From Prevotella sp. (lineage in GTDB: Bacteria; Bacteroidota; Bacteroidia; Bacteroidales; Bacteroidaceae): a stretch of 64,000 nucleotides of DNA. The translations under genes and the position numbers were made by a program. This document shows positions 18,190 through 26,739 of the stretch, piece after piece (within the stretch, counting starts at the first letter, position 1; each line of letters starts with the position of its first letter). The DNA is taken from positions 62,001-126,000 of the forward strand of contig JAEEWT010000001.1 of NCBI GenBank assembly GCA_016287755.1. The letters run 5' to 3'. The notes beneath the pieces were generated by a model. The model had not been told where the DNA came from. It saw only the letters and a list, made by a program, of their open reading frames with translations, and did not search any database.

Positions 18190-20130
18190 ATGAAGCATAT
18201 AATCAATTATTTAGGCGCGTTGCTTGCGGTGGTTCTCATCGGAGCCACATTTACAGCTTGCTCTGACGAAGACGCCCAATCGGCAAACGTAGGCCTGGGC
18301 ATCAAGACTTTCTTCCCGACGAAGGTAGTCACCAACCAGCCCATGACCATCAATGGTTCCGGATTTAATGGTGTGACTGAAATTGAATTCCCCGGTGGCA
18401 AGAAAGTGACCGATTTCGAGATTGTCGGCAACGACATGATCAGAGTCAACGCACCATCTGGCATTGCAGCTGATGGTGGTAAGATTATAGTGCGCACAGC
18501 CGATGACGAGGCTGAGTCGCATATGTCGCTTACTCTTGGACATACCTATGTAACAGGTTACTCTAAACAGCCTGGTGAAAAAGCCACAGGTGGTGAACTG
18601 ATCGATGTGTTCGGTTCTGACCTGGAGTTCATCAATGGTGTCGAGCTGCTCGATGCAGATGGTGTTCCACAGCTCATCGACCATAAGGACTTCTATCGCA
18701 AGGGCACCTACAAGCTCACGATTCGTCTTCCTAAGAAGAACATCTACAAGGGTACCTTTGTGGGTATCCTTCATACCTATGACGGACAGAGTATCCCGAT
18801 GCCGGAACTGGCCTATGAACCAGGTGCTGATGAAGGTCACTGGGAGACAGTGAAGACTACCATCTGGAAGAACGAGGATCCCGATGGCAATGGAGTGGTC
18901 AATTGGAGCGGCACGTACCGTTTCGGTCTTGACGGCCACGACGGTAATAACGAGTGTATTGCCACCTTCCCAGAGGATGTTTGGAACACACTCAAGACCG
19001 GAACATTCTACATCCTTTATTCAGCTCCTGATCCAACCCAATACCAGATTCGTGTCACCAACGGCTGGTGGGATACCCAGTGGATGGGCAAAGATAATGA
19101 CATTGCTCCATGGAATATGGCTGAGCGCATCATTGACAATGGCGACGGTACGTTCTACATTGAGGTGAACTTCGGCGACGATCCGCTTGTCGGCACGCTC
19201 GACGAAAAGCACCTGCTGCTCACCGGTAGTGGCTATACACCACTGGAGATCTATACTGAAGAGGACATCTGGATTGACGGTCCTGGTGGTGATCAGGAGG
19301 TAAAGACCGTCATCTGGACAGGCGACGGCACGACGGCAGTCAACTGGAACGGAGTCTATCGCTTTGGACTCGATGGCCACGACGGTAACAATGAGTGTAT
19401 TGCCACCTTCCCAGAGGACATCTGGAACCGTTTGAAGACCGAGACATTCTATGTGAAATATACGGTGGCCGATCCTACGCAGTATCAAATCCGCGTCACC
19501 AACGGCTGGTGGGACACCCAGTGGATGGGCAAAGACAATGACATTGCTCCATGGAACATGGCAGAGCGCATCATTGACAATGGCGACGGTACGTTCTACA
19601 TTGAGGTGAACCTCGGCGACGACCCGCTTGTAGGCACTCTTGACGAGAAGCACCTGCTGCTCACAGGTAGTGGTTACACGCCACTGGAAATCTACTTCAT
19701 CGACATCATCCATGGTGGTGGCGGCGGAAGTGAGAACGTATTCTGGGAGAACAGCGGTGCCGGTGCAGTATCTTGGAACGGTACCTATCGTTTCGGTCTT
19801 GACGGCCACGATGGAAACAACGAGTGTATTACCACATTCCCGCAGGATATATGGGACAAGATCAAGACCGGTACATTCTACCTGCAGTTCAAGCCTGAAG
19901 CCGAATCGTACCAGGTACGTATCACCAACGGCTGGTGGGATACCCAGTGGTTGGGCAAAGACAATGACTTTGCTCCATGGAACATGGCTGATCGGATCAT
20001 CGACAATGGCGACGGCACGTACTACATTGAAATCAACTTCGGTGATGACCCACTTGTCGGCACGCTCGACGAAAAGCACCTGCTCTTCACAGGTGATGGA
20101 TATACACCGTTGAAACTCTACTTCAAATAA
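18190..20130 (+). CDS. Surface lipoprotein: TIG/IPT domain plus three near-identical repeats
   Basis: 646 residues with a lipoprotein signal (FTAC, Cys24, then SDEDA, a good surface-export signal). Residues about 38-118 look like an IPT/TIG immunoglobulin-like domain ('PMTINGSGFNGVTEIEFPGG'). A second beta domain may span 120-210. A roughly 130-residue unit then occurs three times (about 224-355, 373-502, 517-646). Each unit has YRFGLDGHDGNNECI, ITNGWWDTQW or VTNGWWDTQW, DNGDGT and DPLVGTLDEKHLL. DNA identity between units 1 and 2 is very high, so duplication or gene conversion is recent. By position and build it is a surface glycan-binding protein. The repeats resemble no named module I can identify. 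Confidence 0.82.
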   Translation: MKHIINYLGALLAVVLIGATFTACSDEDAQSANVGLGIKTFFPTKVVTNQPMTINGSGFNGVTEIEFPGGKKVTDFEIVGNDMIRVNAPSGIAADGGKIIVRTADDEAESHMSLTLGHTYVTGYSKQPGEKATGGELIDVFGSDLEFINGVELLDADGVPQLIDHKDFYRKGTYKLTIRLPKKNIYKGTFVGILHTYDGQSIPMPELAYEPGADEGHWETVKTTIWKNEDPDGNGVVNWSGTYRFGLDGHDGNNECIATFPEDVWNTLKTGTFYILYSAPDPTQYQIRVTNGWWDTQWMGKDNDIAPWNMAERIIDNGDGTFYIEVNFGDDPLVGTLDEKHLLLTGSGYTPLEIYTEEDIWIDGPGGDQEVKTVIWTGDGTTAVNWNGVYRFGLDGHDGNNECIATFPEDIWNRLKTETFYVKYTVADPTQYQIRVTNGWWDTQWMGKDNDIAPWNMAERIIDNGDGTFYIEVNLGDDPLVGTLDEKHLLLTGSGYTPLEIYFIDIIHGGGGGSENVFWENSGAGAVSWNGTYRFGLDGHDGNNECITTFPQDIWDKIKTGTFYLQFKPEAESYQVRITNGWWDTQWLGKDNDFAPWNMADRIIDNGDGTYYIEINFGDDPLVGTLDEKHLLFTGDGYTPLKLYFK

Positions 20131-20143
20131 ACTAACTACATAA

Positions 20144-20263
20144 TCCTCCGCCATGTTAGTGTAATCACATGATTACCAAAAGATTCATGGCGGAGGAATT
20201 TGATGGAAATTGCTCCGCCAACAACCTACTGACTTTGAGTTGATTAGGTTTGATGGCGGAGCA
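20144..20263 (+). terminator. Two consecutive hairpins ending the plus-strand sus operon
   Basis: Hairpin 1: perfect 12-bp arms TCCTCCGCCATG / CATGGCGGAGGA (20144-20155, 20186-20197), enclosing a small palindrome GTAATCA-CA-TGATTAC (20161-20176). Hairpin 2: perfect 10-bp arms TGCTCCGCCA / TGGCGGAGCA (20211-20220, 20254-20263), followed by TTCTTTTATT. All four arms share the core CTCCGCCA or its complement, so alternative pairings are possible. The second hairpin is the likelier terminator. Confidence 0.7.
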
Positions 20264-20307
20264 TTCTTTTATTCTATTCTTAGCGATAATAAACCTTGGA
20301 TAATTCC

Positions 20308-20410
20308 TACAAGGCTGATAACGCCCTCCAACCAGGCTGGTTAGAGGGAGAAACTAGGCTGATAAGTGGGTCTAACCAGGCTGATAAGTGGGAGTAACTA
20401 GGCTTGTTGG
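20308..20410. repeat. 22-bp tandem repeat, about five units
   Basis: Units start at 20308 (degenerate), 20330, 20352, 20374 and 20396 (partial). The shared core is AACYAGGCTGATAAGTGGG. Period is exactly 22 bp. It lies between the sus operon terminator and the 3' end of kbl, ending just short of its stop codon. Confidence 0.85.
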
Positions 20411-20414
20411 AAAT

Positions 20415-21605
20415 TCAACTATGTAATACGCCCAGTTCCTTGCCCACCTTGATGAAGGCAGCAATGCAGCGGTCAAGGTGTTCACGCTGATGTCCGGCTG
20501 ATATCTGCACACGAATACGAGCCTGTTCCTTGGGAACTACAGGATAGTAGAAACCTGTAACGTAGATTCCCTCCTCCTGCATCTTGGCAGCATAGACCTG
20601 TGAGAGCTTGGCATCATAGAGCATCACGGCACAGATAGCACTCTGCGTGGGTTTGATGTCGAAGCCCGCCGCCATCATCTTATCGCGGAAATAGTTTACA
20701 TTCTCCACCAGACGGTCGTGAATCTCATTACTCTCCTTCAGCATCTTGAACACCTCCAATGAGGCTCCGATAATGGCAGGAGCCAAGGAGTTGGAGAAAA
20801 GGTATGGACGACTGCGTTGGCGGAGCAGGTCGATAATCTCCTTCCTACCTGTGGTGAAGCCACCAAGGGCACCGCCGAACGACTTGCCCAACGTACCGGT
20901 ATAGATGTCCACCCTACCGTAGGTATTAAAGAACTCGCTCACACCATGACCGGTTGCACCTACCACACCTGCCGAATGACTCTCATCCACCATCACCAAT
21001 GCATCATATTTCTCGGCCAGATCGCAGATCTTATCCACAGGAGCCACATTACCATCCATCGAGAACACCCCATCGGTCACAATGATACGGAAGCGCTGTG
21101 CCTGTGCTTCCTGTAGGCATTTCTCCAGCTCCGCCATATCGGCATTCGCATAACGGTAGCGCTTGGCCTTGCAGAGTCGTACGCCATCGATGATTGAAGC
21201 GTGGTTCAACGCATCAGAAATGATGGCATCCTCTTCGGTGAACAAGGGTTCAAACACACCACCGTTCGCATCAAAACAGGCCGCATAGAGAATCGTGTCC
21301 TCGGTCTTGAAATAATCAGAGATGGCTGCCTCCAGTTCCTTGTGGATATCCTGTGTGCCACAGATAAAGCGCACACTCGACATACCAAAGCCACGGCGGT
21401 CCATCATCTTCTTTGATGCCTCAATCAATCGCGGATGGTCTGACAAACCCAGATAGTTGTTGGCACAGAAGTTCAGCACCTCCTGTCCCTTCACTTGAAT
21501 CGCTGCCCGTTGCGGGCTCTCAATCAATCGTTCCTCTTTGTAAAGTCCTGCTTCACGAATCTCAGCAAGTGTCTGCGTGAGATGTTCTTTCATTCTTCCG
21601 TACAT
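20415..21605 (-). CDS. kbl: Glycine C-acetyltransferase (2-amino-3-ketobutyrate CoA ligase)
   Basis: 396 residues, the usual length. A fold-type I PLP enzyme of the alpha-oxoamine synthase family. The PLP lysine is in 'DIYTGTLGKSFGGALGG', the cofactor aspartate region reads 'ALVMVDESHSAGVVGATGHG', and the substrate-binding N-terminus has 'FCANNYLGLSDHP'. It splits 2-amino-3-ketobutyrate with CoA into glycine and acetyl-CoA in the cytoplasm. The divergent neighbour encodes threonine dehydrogenase, which makes that substrate, so together they form the threonine-to-glycine pathway. The start at 21605 gives MYGRMKEHLTQ; the second Met is possible. Confidence 0.95.
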   Translation of the reverse strand: MYGRMKEHLTQTLAEIREAGLYKEERLIESPQRAAIQVKGQEVLNFCANNYLGLSDHPRLIEASKKMMDRRGFGMSSVRFICGTQDIHKELEAAISDYFKTEDTILYAACFDANGGVFEPLFTEEDAIISDALNHASIIDGVRLCKAKRYRYANADMAELEKCLQEAQAQRFRIIVTDGVFSMDGNVAPVDKICDLAEKYDALVMVDESHSAGVVGATGHGVSEFFNTYGRVDIYTGTLGKSFGGALGGFTTGRKEIIDLLRQRSRPYLFSNSLAPAIIGASLEVFKMLKESNEIHDRLVENVNYFRDKMMAAGFDIKPTQSAICAVMLYDAKLSQVYAAKMQEEGIYVTGFYYPVVPKEQARIRVQISAGHQREHLDRCIAAFIKVGKELGVLHS

Positions 21606-21797
21606 AGGCTAATGATTTGTTAGAATTATGCTACAAAGTAAGACAAAAATTTCGAGAATTCCGCTGTTTCCCCCAAGAATTTTGCGAAAAGAACTTGTTT
21701 TTATGTAATTTTTATGCTAAAAAGTGACAGATTGTCGAAAAAAAGTATTTATTTTGCAGTTGGAATATAACTACTCTAACCTATTGATAACGATGAT

Positions 21798-22754
21798 ATG
21801 AAAAGAATCCTGGTAATAGGTTCAACTGGACAAATCGGTTCAGAACTGACAAGAGAACTGAGAAGACGCTACGGCAACGAACATGTTGTGGCAGGATACA
21901 TTACTGGTGCAGAGCCTACCGGTGAGTTGAAAGAGGCAGGACCTGCCGAGCTGGCTGATGTTACCGACGGTGAGATGATAGCCCATGTGGTGAAGAAACA
22001 CCATATTGATGCCATCTACAACCTTGCTGCCCTGCTGTCGGTAGTGGCAGAATCAAAGCCCAAGCTGGCATGGAAGATTGGTATCGACGGTTTATGGAAT
22101 GTCTTGGAGGTAGCCCGGGAGAACCACTGCGCTGTATTTACCCCCAGCAGTATCGGCTCGTTTGGCAAGCACACCCCCCATCGAGGTACACCTCAAGACA
22201 CCATCCAACGACCGCAGACCATCTACGGTATCTCGAAGGTAACCACTGAGATGCTCAGCGACTACTACCAAAAGAAGTATGGTGTGGATACCCGCTCGGT
22301 TCGTTTCCCAGGCATCATCTCGTATGTAACACCCCCAGGAGGAGGCACTACCGACTATGCCGTGGATATCTACTACAGTGCTGTGAGGGGAGAGAAGTTC
22401 ATCTGTCCGATAGCCGAAGGAACACTGCTCGACATGATGTACATGCCTGATGCCTTGAAGGCGGCCATCAGTATCATGGAAGCCGACCCCACGAAGTTTG
22501 TTCATCACAACGCCTTTAACGTCACAGCTATGAGCTTCGCCCCGGAGACCATCTTCGCAGAGATCAAGAAACACCGTCCGCTATTCGAGATGGAATACCA
22601 GGTGGACCCGCTGAAGCAGAGCATTGCCGAGAGCTGGCCCGACAAGATGGACGACACCTGCGCCCGTCGTGAATGGGGTTGGATGCCCGACTACGATTTA
22701 CGCCGCATGACCATCGACATGCTGGAGCATCTGGAAATCAAACTTAATAAGTGA
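21798..22754 (+). CDS. tdh: L-threonine 3-dehydrogenase, epimerase-type (SDR)
   Basis: 318 residues. The N-terminal Rossmann motif is GSTGQIGSEL (GxxGxxG). The catalytic Ser and YxxxK are seen as 'TPSSIGSFGKHTP' and 'YGISKVTTEML'. This is the short-chain dehydrogenase form of threonine dehydrogenase, related to UDP-galactose epimerase and common in Bacteroidetes, rather than the zinc-dependent E. coli type. It oxidises threonine to 2-amino-3-ketobutyrate with NAD. It is divergent from kbl, with a 192-bp gap. The stop overlaps the end of the convergent lipoprotein gene by 11 bp. Specificity is inferred from the pairing with kbl. Confidence 0.9.
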   Translation: MKRILVIGSTGQIGSELTRELRRRYGNEHVVAGYITGAEPTGELKEAGPAELADVTDGEMIAHVVKKHHIDAIYNLAALLSVVAESKPKLAWKIGIDGLWNVLEVARENHCAVFTPSSIGSFGKHTPHRGTPQDTIQRPQTIYGISKVTTEMLSDYYQKKYGVDTRSVRFPGIISYVTPPGGGTTDYAVDIYYSAVRGEKFICPIAEGTLLDMMYMPDALKAAISIMEADPTKFVHHNAFNVTAMSFAPETIFAEIKKHRPLFEMEYQVDPLKQSIAESWPDKMDDTCARREWGWMPDYDLRRMTIDMLEHLEIKLNK

Positions 22755-23436
22755 ACGTCTTGGTGACCCACCCTTCGTAGGTGTTCACTGCAACCGATAG
22801 AGAATCGCCCGTGCCCAAGTGGTACGGGTTGTTTTTTAGCGGGATACTGAAATACAACTTAGTGGTATAATACTCAGGCATGCTGTTTCTGGAATGGTAG
22901 AACTTCAGCTGGAGATGCTTACTACCATCTTCATGCTGCAACAATGTGTCACATACCATTCCCACCGAATGCTTACTTTCATCATCCTCGTTCGTTCCTG
23001 TCACGAATCCTAAACAAAGGTTCACATACCTTCCGTTCCGACTGCGCCATGCACTGATCATCTTTACCGGATCGTTGTACATGGTCTTCACCTTACTGAT
23101 AGGACGGATATTGGGAACAAGCACACTCACCATCGACCTTGGCTGCAGCTTCTCGTCCACCTTACTATAATATAAGAGGGCACGGTAGGCAGAATCGGGA
23201 GTGGTTGCCCATTTCGCTTTCAGCGGAGCAGAAAACACCAAGGAGTCGCCATCATCGGTCATGGCCTTCACAAAAGAAGCGTTACTATTGGTGTAGGCAT
23301 CCACAAAATCCGCACGGTAGTGCGACATCTTCCCATCACCTGTATCATAATCGTTCGAGGTACAGGCCATAAGCAACAAGACCGCCATGACAACCCATGC
23401 AGTCCTTCTTAAAAAGTATGGGAACAATCTGATCAT
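22744..23436 (-). CDS. Putative lipoprotein, NigD-like in appearance
   Basis: 230 residues with a lipoprotein signal (LLLMACTSNDYDTGDG; Cys about 25). The mature part is mainly beta, with 'SHYRADFVDAYTNSN', 'DDGDSLVFSAPLKAKWATTP' and 'YRALLYYSKV', a pattern seen in NigD-like Bacteroidetes proteins of unknown role. The start overlaps the acyltransferase stop (ATGA, 4 bp), so it ends the envelope operon. Its 3' end overlaps the convergent tdh gene by 11 bp, leaving no room for a terminator. The family assignment is tentative. Confidence 0.7.
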   Translation of the reverse strand: MIRLFPYFLRRTAWVVMAVLLLMACTSNDYDTGDGKMSHYRADFVDAYTNSNASFVKAMTDDGDSLVFSAPLKAKWATTPDSAYRALLYYSKVDEKLQPRSMVSVLVPNIRPISKVKTMYNDPVKMISAWRSRNGRYVNLCLGFVTGTNEDDESKHSVGMVCDTLLQHEDGSKHLQLKFYHSRNSMPEYYTTKLYFSIPLKNNPYHLGTGDSLSVAVNTYEGWVTKTFTY

Positions 23437-24581
23437 TTAGACGACAGGTAGTTGATGGCCGGGTTCGCGTACATATTCAATATACACTCTCTGAGGAAAG
23501 CCTCATCCTTTTGTGGAACGTCGTTGATCTTCGTCAGCTGTGTGTCGAGGTACTGCAGGAACTGTTCCTTGTATGCATCATCATAATGCATACTGAACGA
23601 TGATTCTCCGCTCAGCAGATCGATGGCAAGATAGTTACAGGGATAGAGTCGGTAGTTACGATGAATCTCCTCGTCGATATGTGATGCTATCACCTCATAG
23701 ATCTCCGTCTTGGGAATATCAGGTGAGAGCTGATCCAGATAGTCATCTATGCAGGGAGCGCAATGGTAATGCACCTGTCCTTTATAGCCCATGATGCCTG
23801 TCCTCATGCTCAGCACATCATCCTCTTTGGTCTTCTTCCACCCCTCGATGTCACGTTTCAGCTGGAACTCACGCGCCTTGAGATAGTCGCATGGATCAAA
23901 CTCATAACTGATGGCCAGCGGTACGATATGCAGTTGCTTCAAGCGTTCCACGGGAGTTCCTGTTCCACCCATCGTCATCATCTTCAGGATGGCCTGCTGG
24001 GTGCGGTCGTTAGAATCCTTGGCCCGTCCTTCACGCTGAGCAATCCAGATATTGTCGTGCTTCTCTTCAATCACGAAGTGCATATAGTCAGACAGTCGTT
24101 TGCTGGCCATGAACATCTGTCGTGGCGGTAGGGAGCGTTCAACGATGAACGATTTGTTCACCCTTACCAGATCCTTCACCCATGGCAGTGAAAGGAGATT
24201 ATCGCCGATGGCAATCTCACAGGTAGTGTCGAAGCCGCTGTCGATGAGGAGCACATCGAGCAAAGCCGAGTCGAGTACAATGTCGCGGTGGTTACTGACA
24301 AACGTATATCGGCGTGACACGTCAATACACGACACATCCATGTCAAAACCCTTACTGGCCTTGGCCATGAGGTTCTTCAGGAAGTCGTAACAGAACGCCT
24401 TCTGGAAGTCGAGGCACGAATGACACGCATGCATCTTCTGAGCAACAGCCTCCAAGGGCACCTGCGGATACAGATAGGCCAGCACTGCCTGAAACTGCTT
24501 GTCGGCAAGCAGTCGGTCGAACACCTCCGGCAACTCCTGCGGCTCGAAGGGTCGTATAGCATCAAAATCCCTCAACTCCAT
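23433..24581 (-). CDS. Acyltransferase related to 1-acylglycerol-3-phosphate acyltransferases
   Basis: 382 residues, longer than PlsC. The probable active-site region is 'FVSNHRDIVLDSALLDVLL' (about residue 94 on), a His-Asp acyltransferase motif variant; 'IWIAQREGRAKDSNDRTQ' corresponds to the EGR motif. Bacteroidetes genomes usually annotate such proteins as glycerol-phosphate or lysophosphatidate acyltransferase. The substrate is uncertain. The gene lies between ddl and the lipoprotein gene (4-bp overlap) in an operon of envelope functions, which fits a role in membrane lipid synthesis. The upstream spacer is entirely heptad repeat. Confidence 0.75.
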   Translation of the reverse strand: MELRDFDAIRPFEPQELPEVFDRLLADKQFQAVLAYLYPQVPLEAVAQKMHACHSCLDFQKAFCYDFLKNLMAKASKGFDMDVSCIDVSRRYTFVSNHRDIVLDSALLDVLLIDSGFDTTCEIAIGDNLLSLPWVKDLVRVNKSFIVERSLPPRQMFMASKRLSDYMHFVIEEKHDNIWIAQREGRAKDSNDRTQQAILKMMTMGGTGTPVERLKQLHIVPLAISYEFDPCDYLKAREFQLKRDIEGWKKTKEDDVLSMRTGIMGYKGQVHYHCAPCIDDYLDQLSPDIPKTEIYEVIASHIDEEIHRNYRLYPCNYLAIDLLSGESSFSMHYDDAYKEQFLQYLDTQLTKINDVPQKDEAFLRECILNMYANPAINYLSSK

Positions 24582-24584
24582 ATT

Positions 24585-24647
24585 CTTTGAACATTGAACT
24601 TTGAACTTTCAACTGTTAACTGTCAACTGTCAACTATCAACTGTCAA
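24585..24647 (-). repeat. Nine heptads (TTGACAG type) filling an operon spacer
   Basis: Read on the minus strand these are TTGACAG, TTGATAG, TTGACAG twice, TTAACAG, TTGAAAG, TTCAAAG, TTCAATG and TTCAAAG. They run from the base next to the ddl stop codon to 3 bp before the acyltransferase start codon. Same sense orientation as the other TTGANNN arrays. Confidence 0.9.
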
Positions 24648-25637
24648 CTAGAACTGATTCTCCACGATATCGGTCAGCACATCCTTGATGTCGAGTCCTG
24701 CGGCACGAACCTGCTGTGGAATGAAGCTTGTGGCGGTCATACCCGGTGTGGTATTCACCTCCAGCATACTGATCTTTCCTTCCTTACTGATGATATAGTC
24801 GATGCGGATAATACCGTTACAGTGGAGGATGTCGTAGATATGACTGGTGATCTTACCCACGCGTTCTGTCAGCTCTGCAGAGATACGAGCCGGGGTGATC
24901 TCATCCACCTGACCGTTGTATTTTGCATCGTAGTCGAAGAACTCATTACTGGTCACCACCTCAGTAATCGGCAGCAGAACCGTCTTCTCCTTTGTCTTAT
25001 AGATACCCTGCGTGATTTCAGTTCCCTCAAGGAAACTTTCCACCATCACCTCGGGACTCTCCATCATGGCCTTGCGGATGGCGGGAGCCAACTGATCCTT
25101 GTTCTTCACCTTTGATACACCGAATGAAGAACCGTCGGCAGCAGGTTTCACGAAGCAAGGCATACCAATGCGCTCCTCTATCTCGTCATCGCTCACCAGC
25201 TCCTCATAGCCTTTGCGGATGAGCAGACTCTCTGCCACGCTCACGCCATAGCTGCGCAAATATTGGTTCAGCACGAACTTATCAAACGTCAAAGCCTCAA
25301 CCAAAACGCCACTCGTGCTATAGGGCAGGTGAATCAGCTCGAAATAGCCCTGCAGGATACCGTTCTCACCGGGGGTGCCATGAATGGTGATATAGGCATA
25401 GTCGAACATCACCAGCTTACCATCCTCCTTGAACGAGAAATCATTCTTGTCGATTGGTGTCGTGGTACCGTCATTCAGGTTCGCCTCCCAGCGGTTACCT
25501 TTGATCACCACGATATATACGTTGTATTTTTCCTTGTCGAAAAAAGAGTACAGCCCCTGTGCTGAACGCAGGGACACACCATACTCCGATGAGTTACCGC
25601 CACAAACAATGGCAATTGTTCTCTTCAAATTATTCAT
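24648..25637 (-). CDS. ddl: D-alanine--D-alanine ligase
   Basis: 329 residues. N-terminal motif 'IAIVCGGNSSEYGVSLRSAQ' (GG-SSE type). The ATP-grasp region has 'PCFVKPAADGSSFGVSKV' and 'VESFLEGTEITQG'. Metal and substrate residues lie in 'IIRIDYIISKEGKISMLEVN' and 'NTTPGMTATSFIPQQ'. It joins two D-Ala to form the dipeptide that MurF (43964) adds to the peptidoglycan precursor. It lies 23 bp downstream of the pseudouridine synthase in the same operon. Confidence 0.96.
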   Translation of the reverse strand: MNNLKRTIAIVCGGNSSEYGVSLRSAQGLYSFFDKEKYNVYIVVIKGNRWEANLNDGTTTPIDKNDFSFKEDGKLVMFDYAYITIHGTPGENGILQGYFELIHLPYSTSGVLVEALTFDKFVLNQYLRSYGVSVAESLLIRKGYEELVSDDEIEERIGMPCFVKPAADGSSFGVSKVKNKDQLAPAIRKAMMESPEVMVESFLEGTEITQGIYKTKEKTVLLPITEVVTSNEFFDYDAKYNGQVDEITPARISAELTERVGKITSHIYDILHCNGIIRIDYIISKEGKISMLEVNTTPGMTATSFIPQQVRAAGLDIKDVLTDIVENQF

Positions 25638-25660
25638 TATTATTTTTCGTTAATACGTTA

Positions 25661-26737
25661 TTACGATAATTCGTTATTTCGGTTCATAAAATAATGCCGC
25701 CACTTGTCAATCAGCTGTGCCATATCTGTGGGCCACTCGCTGTTGAAATCCATCTGCTTACCTATACGTGGGTGAACGAAACCCAGCGTCTGAGCATGCA
25801 ACACCTGTCGTGGACACAGTTTGAAGCAGTTCTGGATGAAGGCCTTGTAGCTGGCCGACCGCTCCCCCCTCAGTATTTCTGTTCCGCCATAACGCTCATC
25901 GCTGAACAAGGGATGTCCGATATGCTTCATGTGGGCACGAATCTGATGGGTTCTACCCGTTTCCAACACACATTCCACCAGCGTGACATAGCCGAAACGC
26001 TCCAGCACACGGTAATGAGTAACAGCACTCTTACCGATATCTGAGTCGGGCGGGAACACACTCATTCGCAACCGGTCTTTCGGGTCACGACCGATATTCC
26101 CCTCTATCCTACCCTCGTCTTCCACGAAGTTGCCCCATACCAGAGCATTGTAGCTTCGGTGGGTAGTCTTGTTGAAGAACTGCACACCCAATTTCGTCTT
26201 GGCGTCAGGCGTCTTGGCCACCACCAGCAGTCCGCTGGTATCCTTGTCGATGCGATGCACCAATCCCACCTCCGGGTCGTTAGGATCATAGTCAGGATTG
26301 TTGCGCAGATGCCAGGCAATGGCGTTCACCAAGGTACCATGATAATTGCCGCAGCCAGGGTGCACCACCATTCCCGCCTCCTTGTTAATCACCATCAGGT
26401 CATCATCCTCATAGACAATCGTCAGGGGAATGTCTTCAGCCTCGATGGTATCATCGTAGTGCGGACGGTCGAGCATCAGGGTGACCACATCCAAGGGCCG
26501 CACCTTGTAGTTACTCTTTACGGGTCGGTCGTTTACATGGATGAATCCAGCCTCAGCGGCCTTCTGAATGCGGTTCCTACTGGAGTGCTGCAGATGTTCA
26601 AAGAGGAACTTATCCACCCGCAGCGGCTCCTGACCTTTATCGGCCACGACACGGAAATGCTCATACAGCTGCGCCTGTTCCTCCAGGTCGCTGTCTTCAG
26701 TCATCTCTTCCAGGTTGTCAAACCTCTCGTCAATCAT
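25661..26737 (-). CDS. rluD: RluA-family 23S rRNA pseudouridine synthase (RluD-like)
   Basis: 358 residues. An S4 RNA-binding domain (about 37-95, 'RVDKFLFEHLQHSSRNRIQK') is followed by the RluA catalytic domain with 'VHRIDKDTSGLLVVAKT', where D164 should be the catalytic aspartate. 'ETGRTHQIRAHMKHIGHPLF' is the second family signature. Members isomerise uridines in 23S rRNA helix 69 or nearby; the exact site is not shown by sequence. It starts 2 bp after the PASTA gene stop, so the two are likely translationally coupled. Confidence 0.9.
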   Translation of the reverse strand: MIDERFDNLEEMTEDSDLEEQAQLYEHFRVVADKGQEPLRVDKFLFEHLQHSSRNRIQKAAEAGFIHVNDRPVKSNYKVRPLDVVTLMLDRPHYDDTIEAEDIPLTIVYEDDDLMVINKEAGMVVHPGCGNYHGTLVNAIAWHLRNNPDYDPNDPEVGLVHRIDKDTSGLLVVAKTPDAKTKLGVQFFNKTTHRSYNALVWGNFVEDEGRIEGNIGRDPKDRLRMSVFPPDSDIGKSAVTHYRVLERFGYVTLVECVLETGRTHQIRAHMKHIGHPLFSDERYGGTEILRGERSASYKAFIQNCFKLCPRQVLHAQTLGFVHPRIGKQMDFNSEWPTDMAQLIDKWRHYFMNRNNELS

Positions 26738-26739
26738 CT

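Noticed and set aside
19021..20154. Long minus-strand frame (377 codons) opposite the triple-repeat lipoprotein
   Set aside because: It mirrors the repeats of the plus-strand gene, has no signal or known domain, and its composition is that of an antisense shadow.
21606..21797. Clear promoters for kbl and tdh
   Set aside because: Only boxes one base off consensus were found (TTACTTTG and TTATTTTG) and -33 partners are poor, so I did not list them as promoters.
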